Positions 1 to 7,777 are shown, counted from the first letter of the stretch. The stretch is DNA of 11,244 nucleotides from DASYYE01 sp035946955 (GCA_035946955.1 DASYYE010000295.1:1-11244), one strand, 5' to 3'. Translations and numbers: made by a program. The notes: a model not told the origin generated them from the sequence alone.

Positions 1-4
1 CTGG

Positions 5-1939
5 TCAGTGGGCGGCGATGAGGTACATGCTGCCGACGTTGGCGGTGTCGGCGTCGGGGCCGAGGGAGACGGTGCCTGCGGGGAAGCTCTTGGAGTAGAC
101 CTCGAACGTCCTGGTGGCGCCGCCCTCGTGGTCGGTGACGGTGGTGCCGGTATTGGTCCAGCCGGCCGACGTCATCCAGGGCCGTTCGCCGACTCTGGTG
201 TCGACCGCGACGTAGACGGTTGCCGCCTGGCTGATGGTGAAGGTCACCAGCGGGTTCCCGGTGAACGTCTTGGATGCGTTGGCGTCCTGGATCCAGGCAT
301 CACCCTGGAGTTCTGACGGCACCGTCGCCACTGTGTAGGTGCGGTCGCCGTACAGGGTGGCACCAGAGGTGAGACCGGACTGGATCGACCAGTGCGCGGC
401 ATTCGCGGTGTCAGCCACCTTCAAGTTCGACAACGACACCCCACCACCGCCACCGCAGCCGGTGCCGGGGGTGGAGCCTTCGAGCGCACTGATCCGCGGC
501 GTCGCCCCGTTGGTCGTGGTGATGCCGCTGGTGCAGTAGCCGCTGATCGCCTCGAACCCGATGTCGAACGGGCTGCCCGAGCCCGGCTGCACCTGCAGGC
601 CGGACAGCGAGACATTGCTGCCGGTGTTTGCGATGAAGGCTGGCCTCTCGTCGTTCTTGCTGAACGTCAGCGAGCTGTTGGTGAAAGTGATGCCGCTGAC
701 GTTGTGCAGGTAGAAGCCGTACGCCGGGCGGGTGCTGAGGCTGTCGGGGTTGTAGTCGCCGTTGTCGGACGGGACCGTCTCGGGGTTCATCGCGGCACCG
801 CCACCGGGCAGGTTCAGGTGGACGTTGCTGAAGGTGATGCCGCTGATCTGGTGGCCGGGCTCGCCCCACAGGGTCGGGCTGAAGGCGCCGGCGCTGGTGC
901 CGGTGATGTTCTCGTAGTGGATGTCGCTGATGTTGCCCTCGGTGGGGTTACCGCCGCATCTCAGCCGGCTGCCCACCTTCTCGTAGATCGGTGACTGGGT
1001 GCCGGACATCGTGACGCCGTCGAAGGTGACGTTGGAGATGTCGGCACCGTCCTCGGTCACCATTCCCAGCCCGGATTTGCCCGCCCCGGTGATCGTGATG
1101 TTGCTGAAGTTGTAGTTGGAGAAGTTGCCACAGGTCTCGGACCCGAACATGATCGCGTTGCAGCATGTCGCGGACAGATGGGCGCCGTTGACCGTGACGT
1201 CGCCGCTCGGCAGGACCTGGCCGAGCGCGTAGTCGGCCTTGAACGACAGCGCGTCGTCGTTGGAGGCGATGTTGATGTTGGTGATCGTCTCGTGCGTCAC
1301 GTTGACGTTGTTCCAGCCGTCGCGGTCAGCGGCGGTGGAGATGGTCAGGCCGTTCGACACCACGTTGGTGCAGTCGTCGATCAGCATCGCGAAATGACCG
1401 CCGTCCTTCAGTGTGATACCGGAGACGGTCAGGCCGTTGATGCCGACCAGAGAGATGATCTTGTCGGCCTGGCCGGGGTTCGGGTCGCCGGTGATGAGGT
1501 GGCCGTTACCGGTGATCGTTCCCGACCCGATGAAGCCGATGTTGGTCAGGTGCTCACCCCAGATCATCGCGTCGTGGAAGTGGCTGTGCCCGAAGTCCTG
1601 GTACTGGCTGAAGGGGTTCGGCTCGGGCGGGTCGTACCCGCTTGCCGCGCCCAGGATCGTCGATCCCGCGGCCAGGTCGATCGTTACGTTGCTCAGCAGG
1701 TGGATGGAGCCCCCTGCCAGGTACTTCCCGGCGGGGAACAACACGGTCCCGCCACCGGCCGCGTTGGCGGCGGTAATGGCCTTGTTGACGGCTGGGGTGT
1801 CATTCGTCGTGCCGTTGGGCACGGCGCCGTAGTCCAGCACGTTGAACGTGCCCGATGCACTGGCGGTGCCGGCTGCCAGCGCGGACGTCAGCCACAGGGC
1901 CGCCACAACGGCCACCAGGCCAGCTAAAAATCGTTTCAT
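5..1939 (-). CDS. Secreted family-28-like glycoside hydrolase (polygalacturonase-type) with C-terminal beta-rich domain
   Basis: This 644-residue protein is probably an exported enzyme that hydrolyses pectic or related polysaccharide outside the cell. It starts with a Sec signal peptide (MKRF, hydrophobic core about 5-23, likely cleavage after ASA at 26-28). The mature chain opens with FNVLDYGAVPNGTTNDTPAV, the usual entry of right-handed beta-helix pectinases, and many short N-x-x-I/V-S-x-I-T coils follow to about 450. The GH28 catalytic pattern is recognisable but altered: DRDGWN (205-210) stands where NTDG is usual, DD at 228-229 follows 21 residues later, and FGSE (265-268) replaces the G-H-G segment. 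No clear RIK motif is seen. A glycine-rich linker (about 492-500) leads to a C-terminal domain (502-644) with YGDRTYT, VYVAVDTR and TFEVYSKSF, of the kind attached to pectate or rhamnogalacturonan lyases. GGGAG lies six bases before the ATG. The fold is well supported; the exact substrate is not. Confidence 0.85.
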   Translation of the reverse strand: MKRFLAGLVAVVAALWLTSALAAGTASASGTFNVLDYGAVPNGTTNDTPAVNKAITAANAAGGGTVLFPAGKYLAGGSIHLLSNVTIDLAAGSTILGAASGYDPPEPNPFSQYQDFGHSHFHDAMIWGEHLTNIGFIGSGTITGNGHLITGDPNPGQADKIISLVGINGLTVSGITLKDGGHFAMLIDDCTNVVSNGLTISTAADRDGWNNVNVTHETITNINIASNDDALSFKADYALGQVLPSGDVTVNGAHLSATCCNAIMFGSETCGNFSNYNFSNITITGAGKSGLGMVTEDGADISNVTFDGVTMSGTQSPIYEKVGSRLRCGGNPTEGNISDIHYENITGTSAGAFSPTLWGEPGHQISGITFSNVHLNLPGGGAAMNPETVPSDNGDYNPDSLSTRPAYGFYLHNVSGITFTNSSLTFSKNDERPAFIANTGSNVSLSGLQVQPGSGSPFDIGFEAISGYCTSGITTTNGATPRISALEGSTPGTGCGGGGGVSLSNLKVADTANAAHWSIQSGLTSGATLYGDRTYTVATVPSELQGDAWIQDANASKTFTGNPLVTFTISQAATVYVAVDTRVGERPWMTSAGWTNTGTTVTDHEGGATRTFEVYSKSFPAGTVSLGPDADTANVGSMYLIAAH

Positions 1940-1993
1940 GGTTGGCTCCCAGTGTTCATGTATGTGACCGGGCAGCTAGCTGATCCTGGGCCG

Positions 1994-2033
1994 TTCGTAC
2001 CACCATCCGACAGACAGCGTCAATATTTGTCAA
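1994..2033 (-). promoter_or_regulatory. Candidate promoter of the glycoside hydrolase gene
   Basis: Reading the minus strand, a perfect -35 hexamer TTGACA (2033-2028) is followed after 17 bases by TCGGAT (2010-2005), a moderate -10. A second, overlapping pair is TTGACG (2023-2018) and TACGAA (1999-1994) with an 18-base spacer. Either would place the transcript start 45 to 65 bases upstream of the ATG at 1939. No convincing LacI-type sugar-regulator operator was seen next to it. Evidence is by motif and spacing only. Confidence 0.4.
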
Positions 2034-2069
2034 AAACGAACAGAATCAAACACATTTTGCTGAACGGTT

Positions 2070-2088
2070 ACCCGTAGAATCAGCGGGT
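2070..2088 (+). promoter_or_regulatory. Candidate -10 region of the methyltransferase-thiI operon, within a short inverted repeat
   Basis: TAGAAT (2075-2080) matches the actinobacterial -10 pattern TANNNT and lies 27 bases before the preferred GTG start at 2108. No good -35 is found at 16-18 bases. The hexamer is flanked by ACCCG (2070-2074) and CGGGT (2084-2088), a 5-bp inverted repeat with a 9-base spacer that could be an operator but is short enough to be chance. Confidence 0.35.
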
Positions 2089-2107
2089 CGAGCGATGAGA
2101 GGTGCCT

Positions 2108-2887
2108 GTGAGCGACCTGGACCAGGCGGCAGGACAGCTTTGGGTCGAGCGCTGGGACGCTCAGCAGGAGCAGTACATGGTGGACCGGGAGGAGCGCTTC
2201 ACGGTGCTCATCGACGCGGTCGAGGCCGGGGCCGGGCGCCTGGACCCGCTGGTCATTGACCTCGGGTGCGGTCCGGGGTCGCTGGGTGTGAGGCTGCTGG
2301 CACGGCTGCCCGCCGCCACGGTCGTGGGGGTGGACCGTGACCCCATCCTGCTGGCACTGGGCGGGGCCGCCTACCGCGACGTGACCGGGCTGCGGTTCGT
2401 GGACCAGGACCTGCGCGCCGCGGACTGGGTGGCTGCGCTCGGCCTGGACCGCCCAGCCGACGCCGCGGTGAGCACCACCGCGCTGCACTGGCTGCCCGGG
2501 CACGCACTGCACGCGGTCTATGCGGCGCTCGCGACCGTGCTCCGCCCTGGCGGGCTGCTGCTCAACGGCGACCACCTCGCCGACGACCCCGCGGCCACGC
2601 CCGTCCTGGCCAGCCTGGGCGACGCCGTGCGGACGCTGGCGGAGCGGCGGCGCGGGCCGGCGGGCACCGGGGAGGACTGGAAGGCCTGGTGGGCGGCGGT
2701 GACCGAAGACCCCGCGCTGGCCGGGCCAGCAGCGCAGCGGGCGTGGCGCAGGCTCAGCGAGGACCACCATGGCTCGGAGACGCTGCTGCTCGGCCAGCAC
2801 CTCACGGCCCTGCGTGATGCCGGGTTCTCCGAGGTGGGCACACTCTGGCAGCACGGTGACAACCGTGTCCTCGCCGCGGTCCGGTGA
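2108..2887 (+). CDS. Class I SAM-dependent methyltransferase
   Basis: This 259-residue cytoplasmic protein is a Rossmann-fold methyltransferase of the methyltransferase-11/12, trans-aconitate-methyltransferase-like type. Motif I is VIDLGCGPG (49-57), which binds S-adenosylmethionine. The acidic end of strand beta-2 is GVDRD (74-78). A TTALHWLP segment (123-130) lies at the motif IV position and VLRPGGLLL (144-152) is the usual post-motif strand. The substrate cannot be read from the sequence. The start at 2108 is chosen because GAGAGG (2097-2102) lies five bases before this GTG; an in-frame GTG at 2102 overlaps that ribosome binding site. The frame ends in three consecutive stop codons, TGA TAA TAG (2885-2893). 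Its stop is ten bases before thiI, so the two genes are very probably co-transcribed, though no functional link is known. Confidence 0.85.
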   Translation: MSDLDQAAGQLWVERWDAQQEQYMVDREERFTVLIDAVEAGAGRLDPLVIDLGCGPGSLGVRLLARLPAATVVGVDRDPILLALGGAAYRDVTGLRFVDQDLRAADWVAALGLDRPADAAVSTTALHWLPGHALHAVYAALATVLRPGGLLLNGDHLADDPAATPVLASLGDAVRTLAERRRGPAGTGEDWKAWWAAVTEDPALAGPAAQRAWRRLSEDHHGSETLLLGQHLTALRDAGFSEVGTLWQHGDNRVLAAVR

Positions 2888-2897
2888 TAATAGGAAG

Positions 2898-4121
2898 ATG
2901 TCACCGGTCACCCCCCTGGCCGAACCTGCCGCGCCAGCCAACGCCACCCTCCATGAGCCATGTGTGCTGCTCAAGCTGGGCGAGGTCGTGCTCAAAGGCG
3001 GCAACAGGCAGCAGTTCGAGCGCCTGCTGCAGGCCAATATCCACCACACCATGGCCCGGCACGGCATCGGCGTGCGGGTGTGGCACCGCGACGGCGTCAT
3101 GGTGCTGCGGGGCACCGGCGAGCAGGACGAGGCCCAGACGGACATGATGGCCGAGCGGGCAGGCGAGATCATGGGTGTCGCCCGCGTCTGCCGCGCGGTC
3201 CGGGTCGCCAAGGACCCGCAGGCGGCGACGCGGGCAGCCGTGGCCATGATGGCGGGCAGGCCCGGGTCGTTCGCGGTGCGCGCCCGCAGGCGCGACAAGC
3301 GGTTCCCGCTCACCTCGACCGAGATCGCGACGATGGTCGGGACGGCCGTGCAGCAGGCCTACGGGTCCCCGGTCAACCTGAAGAAACCCGACACCGCGCT
3401 GCACATCGAGGTCGACCAGAACGAGGTGTTCGTCTACACCGACGGCCGGCCGGGGCAGGGTGGCCTGCCGGTCGGGATGAGCGGACGGGCACTGGTGCTC
3501 ATGTCCGGCGGCATCGACTCACCGGTCGCGGCTTACCGCATGATGCGGCGCGGGCTGCGGTGCGACTTCCTGCACTTCTCCGGCATGCCGCTGACCGGGC
3601 CCGAGTCGGTCTACAAGGCCTACGGCCTGATGCGTCAGCTCGACAGGTACCAGGGCAGGTCGCGGCTGTTCGTGGTCGCTTTCGGAAAGGCCCAGCAGAA
3701 GCTTGCCTCCTCGGGGGCGAGCCGCCTCCAGATCGTGGCCCAGCGCAGGCTCATGCTCAAGACGGCGCAGGTGCTGGCGGGCAGGCTAGGCGCGACAGCG
3801 CTGGTGACCGGCGACTCACTGGGCCAGGTGAGCAGCCAGACACTGCCGAACCTGACCGCGCTCGACGACGCGGTGGGCCTGCCGATCCTGCGCCCGCTGG
3901 TCGGGTGGGACAAGGTCGAGACCATGGCCGAGGCCCGGCGCATCAACACGCTCGCCCTGTCCGAACTGCCCGACCAGGACTGCTGCACGCTGCTGACCCC
4001 ACGGCACGTGGAGACCCGGGCGCGCATCGACGACCTGCGCCGCATCGAGGCCAGGCTGGACGCCGCCGACCTGGCCGAGGAACTGGCCGGCGTCGCACAG
4101 GAATACCAGCCGGGCGCCTGA
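2898..4121 (+). CDS. thiI: tRNA 4-thiouridine synthase ThiI (tRNA sulfurtransferase), short form
   Basis: ThiI adenylates uridine 8 of tRNA and inserts sulfur delivered as persulfide by a cysteine desulfurase, giving 4-thiouridine. The 407-residue chain has the N-terminal LLKLGEVVLKGGNR signature (24-37), a THUMP domain to about 180, and the PP-loop SGGIDS (203-208). The family segments TGDSLGQVSSQTLPNL (304-319) and LRPLVGWDK (331-339) follow. It ends soon after DCCTLLTPRH (361-370), whose cysteines 362-363 sit where the catalytic cysteine of short ThiI proteins is expected. The C-terminal rhodanese domain of the E. coli protein (482 residues) is absent, as in Firmicutes homologues. The ATG at 2898 has AGGA only two bases upstream, which is too close. 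It may be reached by reinitiation from the methyltransferase stop. An upstream in-frame GTG at 2865, with GGTGA five bases before it, would add 11 residues. Confidence 0.93.
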   Translation: MSPVTPLAEPAAPANATLHEPCVLLKLGEVVLKGGNRQQFERLLQANIHHTMARHGIGVRVWHRDGVMVLRGTGEQDEAQTDMMAERAGEIMGVARVCRAVRVAKDPQAATRAAVAMMAGRPGSFAVRARRRDKRFPLTSTEIATMVGTAVQQAYGSPVNLKKPDTALHIEVDQNEVFVYTDGRPGQGGLPVGMSGRALVLMSGGIDSPVAAYRMMRRGLRCDFLHFSGMPLTGPESVYKAYGLMRQLDRYQGRSRLFVVAFGKAQQKLASSGASRLQIVAQRRLMLKTAQVLAGRLGATALVTGDSLGQVSSQTLPNLTALDDAVGLPILRPLVGWDKVETMAEARRINTLALSELPDQDCCTLLTPRHVETRARIDDLRRIEARLDAADLAEELAGVAQEYQPGA

Positions 4122-4128
4122 CCGCTGG

Positions 4129-7100
4129 TCACGGCCCGGCCCGGGCCGCAGGGGTGCACCGCATGCGGGCCTGGCCGGCTTCGCCGATACCCAGGTCGGC
4201 GAACAGCCGCAGGGCCTCCTCCTGGTGGTGGCGGGCCAGGTGGGCCTCACCCGCGGCGTCATGGGCGCGGCCGAGACCATCGTGCGCGTGGGCGGTCTCG
4301 TACTTGTCCCCGATCGAGCTGCCGAGGCTCAGCGCGGTGGTGAAATGGCCGAGGGCGCGGCCGGTCTCGCCGGAGACGAGGAAGGCCTCGCCGAGGCCGT
4401 TGAGGGCCTGCACTTCGTCACCCCGGGATCCGGCCTGGCGGTGGATCGCAAGCCCCTCCTGGAGGCAGGCAATGGCTTGCGGGTGCCGGCCACGCCGCAG
4501 TTCAATACGACCGCGGACGACGCAGGCAAAGCCCTGGCCCTTCGGGTTCGCCCTTTCCTGGAGTAGCGCCGCTGCCTGCCGCAGGTAGCTGTCAGCTTGC
4601 TGGTAGTCCTCCCGTGCCACGCACAGGCTGGCAAGCTGGATCAGGCAGTAGGCCTCGCCGTAGGGTTCAGACTTTTCCCGGAGCAGCGTCACGGCCTGCC
4701 GCAGGTAGCGCTCTGCCTGGTCAAAGTGGCCCCGGCGCAACTCGATGCCACCGAGGTGGCCCAGCGACCGGGCTTCACCCAGGCCGTCTCCGGCGGCACG
4801 GAACAAGGCCAGCGCCTGCTGATCGAGGCTGACCGACTGCTCCCACCGTCCCAGTCTGTCCGACGAAAGGGCCCCGAGGTTGCTCAGCGCACGGGCTTGC
4901 CCGGCGTGGTTGCCGGCATCACGGTGCAGGTCAGCGGAGCGGCGGAAGTAGTGGACCGCCAGTTCGTAGCGGAGCTGTTTGCCAGCCCCAATCCCGGCGG
5001 CGCAGCAGACCTCCGCCTCGGCTGCGGTGTCCCCGGTCCGCTGGGCCGCACGGCAGCCATGGTCGGTGACGGCGGCCAGCTCCGGAGTGTGCCCGCTGAT
5101 GTCCAGGTCACGCCACAAGGTCACGGCCAGCCGGGTGGCATGGTGCGGCCAGGCGCTCTCAGCGCAGTGGGCTGTGACCGCCACCAGGGTGGGCCGTTCG
5201 GCTGCCAGCCACGCCTGCGCGGCGGCCCGGTCGCCCACTGGTTCGGCCGGTGTCGCAGGAGCGGGAATGCGCGGGCGGCGGTGCTGCTCAGCGGGGTACA
5301 CGGCGTCCATGGCCACACAGGCTGTGTGCAGGTAATAGTCGAAGAGGCGGGTCTGGGCCTCGTGCCGCTCGGTGCCGCTGTCCTGCGTGGCGGTGAGGCC
5401 ACGGGCGTAGGCGCGCAGCAGGTCGTGCATGCCGTAGCGGCTCGGGCCGCTGCGCTGGACCAGGTAGGCGCGGGTCAAGGCGTCCAGGGCATGGCTGGCC
5501 TGGGCCACGGTGGTGCCCGCCAGGGCAGCGACCGCGTAGCGGGCGAAGTCCGTGCCGGGGTACAGGCCGAGCAGCCGGAACACCCGGGCGGTCGCTGGGT
5601 CGAGCTTGTGGTAGGACCAGGAGAACACCGACCGGACCGCCGCCCGGGGGTCACCCCCGGCATCGAGGAGGTCCAGGCGGTGCTGGTGACCGGTGAGCTC
5701 GGCGGTCAGGTCGCATAGGTCCGCGCCAGGGCGGGACGCGGCGAGTTCGGCAGCGACCCGCAGCGCCAGCGGCAGCCGCGCACACTGGATGGCAAGCATG
5801 GCGGCCGCGGCGTGGTCGGCGTCCACCCGGGTGCCGATGAGGGCACGGAGCAGGCCGACCGCTTCGGCCAGCGGCAGCGCGTCAAGGTCGATACGAGTGG
5901 CGCCGTCGCGGGCGACCAGGCCAGGCAGGGCGTCGCGGCTGGTGACCAGGACGAGGCTGCCGGGGGCGCCGGGCAGCAGGGGCCGGACCTGTTCGACGTC
6001 ACCGGCGTTGTCCAGCAGCACCAGCACGCGGCGGGCCGCGAGCAGGCTGCGATAGCGCGCGGCCCGTTCATCGGTCTCGGGTGGGATGTCCTGCCCGGCC
6101 ACGCCCAGGGCGCGCAAGAACCTGGCCAGCACGTCTCCCGGCGGCAGGGGCTTGCCAGGGTCGTAGCCGCGCAGGTCCACATACAGCTGCCCGTCGGGGA
6201 AGCGGCCGGCGACCCGGTGTGCCCACTCCACGGCCAGGGTGGTCTTGCCGACCCCCGCAGACCCGCCGATCGCCGAGACCACGACCGTCCCTGGCGAGCG
6301 CTGGCCCGCTTGGTCGAGCAGCCTGGTCAGCGTGGCCAGTTCGTCCTCGCGGCCGGTGAAGTGCGTGGCCGGTGCTGGCAGTTCCCTGGGCACCTGCTGC
6401 CCACCACCGCGCGGCGCCTCCCGGCCGGCCTGCGGCATGTCGAGGCCGGCGTCTGCCGTGAGGACCCGCTGGTGGAGGTCGCGCAGCTCGGTTCCGGGGT
6501 CGGCGCCGAGTTCTGCGGCCAGCACCTCACGGGCGTGCTCGTAGGCGACCAGGGCCTGTGCTGGCTGGCCGCAGCGGTAGAGGGCGAGCATGATCTGGGC
6601 GTGGAACCGCTCCCGCAGCGGGTGCGCGGCGGTCAGCGACTGCAGTTCGCTGACCACGTCGGAGCCGCCGCCGAGCGCGAGGACAGCGTCTATCCGCCAT
6701 TCGAGGGCCTGCAGGCGCAACTGTTCCAGCCGCGGTGTCTCGTCCTGCCGCAGTGCCTGCGAGGGGATGTCGGCCAGTGGTGTGCCTCGCCACAGCCCGA
6801 GGGCATCGCTGAGCAGGCCTGATGCCTGTGCCCACTCAGCGGCGCGCACGGCCGCGCCGCCGTCGCGGCACAGGGCAGTGAACCGGGCGGCGTCGACCTC
6901 GTCCTCGCTGGCGTCGAGCAGGTAGCCGGGGTATCGCGTCATCAGCCGGGCACTTGCCTGCGGGCCCAGCACCTGCCGCAGCCGCATCACGTAGGTCCGC
7001 AGTGTGGCTGCCGCGCGCTGCGGCGGTGCCCCGTCCCAGACCAGCTCAGCCAGTTCGTCCACGGGGACTGCCCGGCCAGCGCGTAAGGCCAGCGCGGCGA

Positions 7101-7185
7101 GCAGCACACGCTGCCGGGCGGCTGGCACCTCGACCGTCGCGTCTCCGTCATGGACCAGCAAGGACCCAAGAACCCCGAACAGCAT
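4129..7185 (-). CDS. AfsR/SARP-family transcriptional regulator (winged helix, BTAD, NB-ARC, TPR)
   Basis: This 1018-residue regulator has the architecture of AfsR. An OmpR/PhoB-type winged-helix DNA-binding domain (about 1-92, ARQRVLLAALALRAGRAVPV through TYVMRLRQVLG) is followed by the bacterial transcriptional activator domain (about 98-245). Next comes an NB-ARC STAND ATPase (about 272-600) with P-loop GGSAGVGKTT (307-316), Walker B VLVLLDNA (387-394), RLPLALRV (470-477) and the MHD motif MHDLL (586-590). About six or seven TPR units fill 720-1000. In the family, ligand or partner sensing by the TPRs and ATP binding release DNA binding, often to activate secondary-metabolite or developmental genes; targets here are unknown. 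The ATG at 7185 is preferred because GGAG lies five bases upstream and the conserved domain begins immediately. An upstream in-frame ATG at 7278 would add 31 unconserved residues and has no support. It converges with thiI and diverges from the XRE gene. Confidence 0.93.
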   Translation of the reverse strand: MLFGVLGSLLVHDGDATVEVPAARQRVLLAALALRAGRAVPVDELAELVWDGAPPQRAAATLRTYVMRLRQVLGPQASARLMTRYPGYLLDASEDEVDAARFTALCRDGGAAVRAAEWAQASGLLSDALGLWRGTPLADIPSQALRQDETPRLEQLRLQALEWRIDAVLALGGGSDVVSELQSLTAAHPLRERFHAQIMLALYRCGQPAQALVAYEHAREVLAAELGADPGTELRDLHQRVLTADAGLDMPQAGREAPRGGGQQVPRELPAPATHFTGREDELATLTRLLDQAGQRSPGTVVVSAIGGSAGVGKTTLAVEWAHRVAGRFPDGQLYVDLRGYDPGKPLPPGDVLARFLRALGVAGQDIPPETDERAARYRSLLAARRVLVLLDNAGDVEQVRPLLPGAPGSLVLVTSRDALPGLVARDGATRIDLDALPLAEAVGLLRALIGTRVDADHAAAAMLAIQCARLPLALRVAAELAASRPGADLCDLTAELTGHQHRLDLLDAGGDPRAAVRSVFSWSYHKLDPATARVFRLLGLYPGTDFARYAVAALAGTTVAQASHALDALTRAYLVQRSGPSRYGMHDLLRAYARGLTATQDSGTERHEAQTRLFDYYLHTACVAMDAVYPAEQHRRPRIPAPATPAEPVGDRAAAQAWLAAERPTLVAVTAHCAESAWPHHATRLAVTLWRDLDISGHTPELAAVTDHGCRAAQRTGDTAAEAEVCCAAGIGAGKQLRYELAVHYFRRSADLHRDAGNHAGQARALSNLGALSSDRLGRWEQSVSLDQQALALFRAAGDGLGEARSLGHLGGIELRRGHFDQAERYLRQAVTLLREKSEPYGEAYCLIQLASLCVAREDYQQADSYLRQAAALLQERANPKGQGFACVVRGRIELRRGRHPQAIACLQEGLAIHRQAGSRGDEVQALNGLGEAFLVSGETGRALGHFTTALSLGSSIGDKYETAHAHDGLGRAHDAAGEAHLARHHQEEALRLFADLGIGEAGQARMRCTPAARAGP
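4132..4148. terminator. GC hairpin at the thiI / regulator convergent junction, weak candidate terminator
   Basis: CGGCCCG (4132-4138) and CGGGCCG (4142-4148) form a 7-bp all-GC stem with a 3-base loop, just past the thiI stop and inside the last codons of the convergent regulator gene. Only seven bases separate the two stop codons, so any terminator must overlap coding sequence. There is no U tract on either strand, so this is at best a factor-assisted site. Confidence 0.3.
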
Positions 7186-7248
7186 TGCGTCTCCGGACAC
7201 CACCCCGGGGCCGGTGCTCCACCGCCCGGCCAGCCCACGCCACACAGA

Positions 7249-7266
7249 CGTGACAGGAACGTCACG
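7249..7266. promoter_or_regulatory. Inverted repeat CGTGAC-N6-GTCACG, candidate operator
   Basis: A perfect 6-bp inverted repeat, CGTGAC (7249-7254) and GTCACG (7261-7266), is centred in the 144-base gap between the divergent regulator and XRE genes. Its half-site spacing of about 12 bases centre to centre suits a dimeric helix-turn-helix protein. On the minus strand a TAGGGT (7282-7277) is a possible -10 for the regulator gene, which would put this repeat just downstream of its transcript start. The plus-strand -10 is unclear (TATGTA at 7281-7286 has no matching -35). Binding protein unknown; autoregulation by either neighbour is plausible. Confidence 0.4.
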
Positions 7267-7297
7267 CCCGACATCCACCCTATGTACTACAACCCTG

Positions 7298-7312
7298 CGG
7301 ACCGCCGGTCCG
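7298..7312. promoter_or_regulatory. Inverted repeat CGGACC-N3-GGTCCG before the XRE gene
   Basis: CGGACC (7298-7303) and GGTCCG (7307-7312) form a perfect 6-bp inverted repeat with a 3-base centre. It ends eight bases before the strong ribosome binding site GGAGGA (7320-7325) of the XRE gene. It could be a second operator or, in the transcript, a small hairpin next to the ribosome binding site. Confidence 0.35.
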
Positions 7313-7329
7313 CCTTTCTGGAGGAATCC

Positions 7330-7767
7330 ATGAACGGGGGCAACAACCGGGTGGGCACGTGCCCGGACCTGAGTTTCGGCGACCGGCTCCGCCAGTGCAG
7401 GAGGGACGCTGAGCTGTCATTGGAGCAGCTTGCGGAGCGGTCGGGCATGAGCGTACGGGCGATCAGCGACATGGAGCGTGGCCGGACGGGCCGCCCCCGG
7501 CGCAGTTCGGTTGAGTTGCTCGCGTGGGCTCTTGGTGTCCACCCCGGGCACCTGGCCCGGGCAGCGCGTGGCACGGCGACCCGGGTGCCACCGGAACTCC
7601 ACGGCATGGCCAGAGCCCCTATGCACCACCGGGCTCCCGGCGCTGCCGCGCATCTGGCCGCCAGGGTCATCGACACGGCCGAGCGTGAACTGGGCCCGGG
7701 TGGTGGCAGTGTCCTGCTGGCCGCCCTGACCAGGGCGCTCAGCAGCGAGGGGTCCGCATGCCAATGA
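7330..7767 (+). CDS. Small XRE-family helix-turn-helix protein
   Basis: This 145-residue protein is a probable DNA-binding regulator. A Cro/CI-type helix-turn-helix spans about 16-78: FGDRLRQCRRDAELSLEQLA, then GMSVRAISDMERGRTGRP (39-56), whose SVRAISDMER is the recognition helix, and a closing helix ELLAWALGV (62-70). This exact style of helix-turn-helix is usually found at the N-terminus of large actinomycete XRE/NB-ARC/TPR regulators, but here the chain stops after a further 65 residues of Ala/Arg-rich, probably helical sequence. It may be a stand-alone relative or the residue of a truncated larger protein. The ATG at 7330 has GGAGGA (7320-7325) at ideal spacing. It is divergent from the SARP/AfsR-like gene and could act with or on it. 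It is followed closely by a strong terminator hairpin. Confidence 0.85.
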   Translation: MNGGNNRVGTCPDLSFGDRLRQCRRDAELSLEQLAERSGMSVRAISDMERGRTGRPRRSSVELLAWALGVHPGHLARAARGTATRVPPELHGMARAPMHHRAPGAAAHLAARVIDTAERELGPGGGSVLLAALTRALSSEGSACQ

Positions 7768-7777
7768 ACCCGTACTG

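Noticed and set aside
1178..1927. Long plus-strand open frame opposite the glycoside hydrolase gene
   Set aside because: Its translation is Val/Asp/Gly/Arg-rich low-complexity sequence with no recognisable motif, lying wholly opposite a gene with clear domains; a GC-rich shadow frame.
1973..1982. Perfect palindrome CAGCTAGCTG upstream of the glycoside hydrolase
   Set aside because: Only ten bases, isolated, and matches no operator I know; chance cannot be excluded.
1991..2067. CCGTTC (1991-1996) and GAACGG (2062-2067) as a distant inverted repeat
   Set aside because: Six-base arms 65 bases apart are expected by chance and no further extension pairs.
2030..3313. 427-codon minus-strand frame opposite the methyltransferase and thiI
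   Set aside because: Composition typical of an antisense GC-rich frame, no motif, and it crosses the promoter region and two real genes.
2960..4588. 542-codon plus-strand frame across thiI and into the regulator gene
   Set aside because: Arg/Gly/Ala/Pro-rich throughout with no domain, and it overlaps two well-supported genes in other frames.
4597..6822. Long plus-strand frames (4597-5718 and 5812-6822) opposite the regulator
   Set aside because: Val/Gly/Gln-rich shadow translations; the minus strand carries P-loop, MHD and TPR motifs in a continuous frame.
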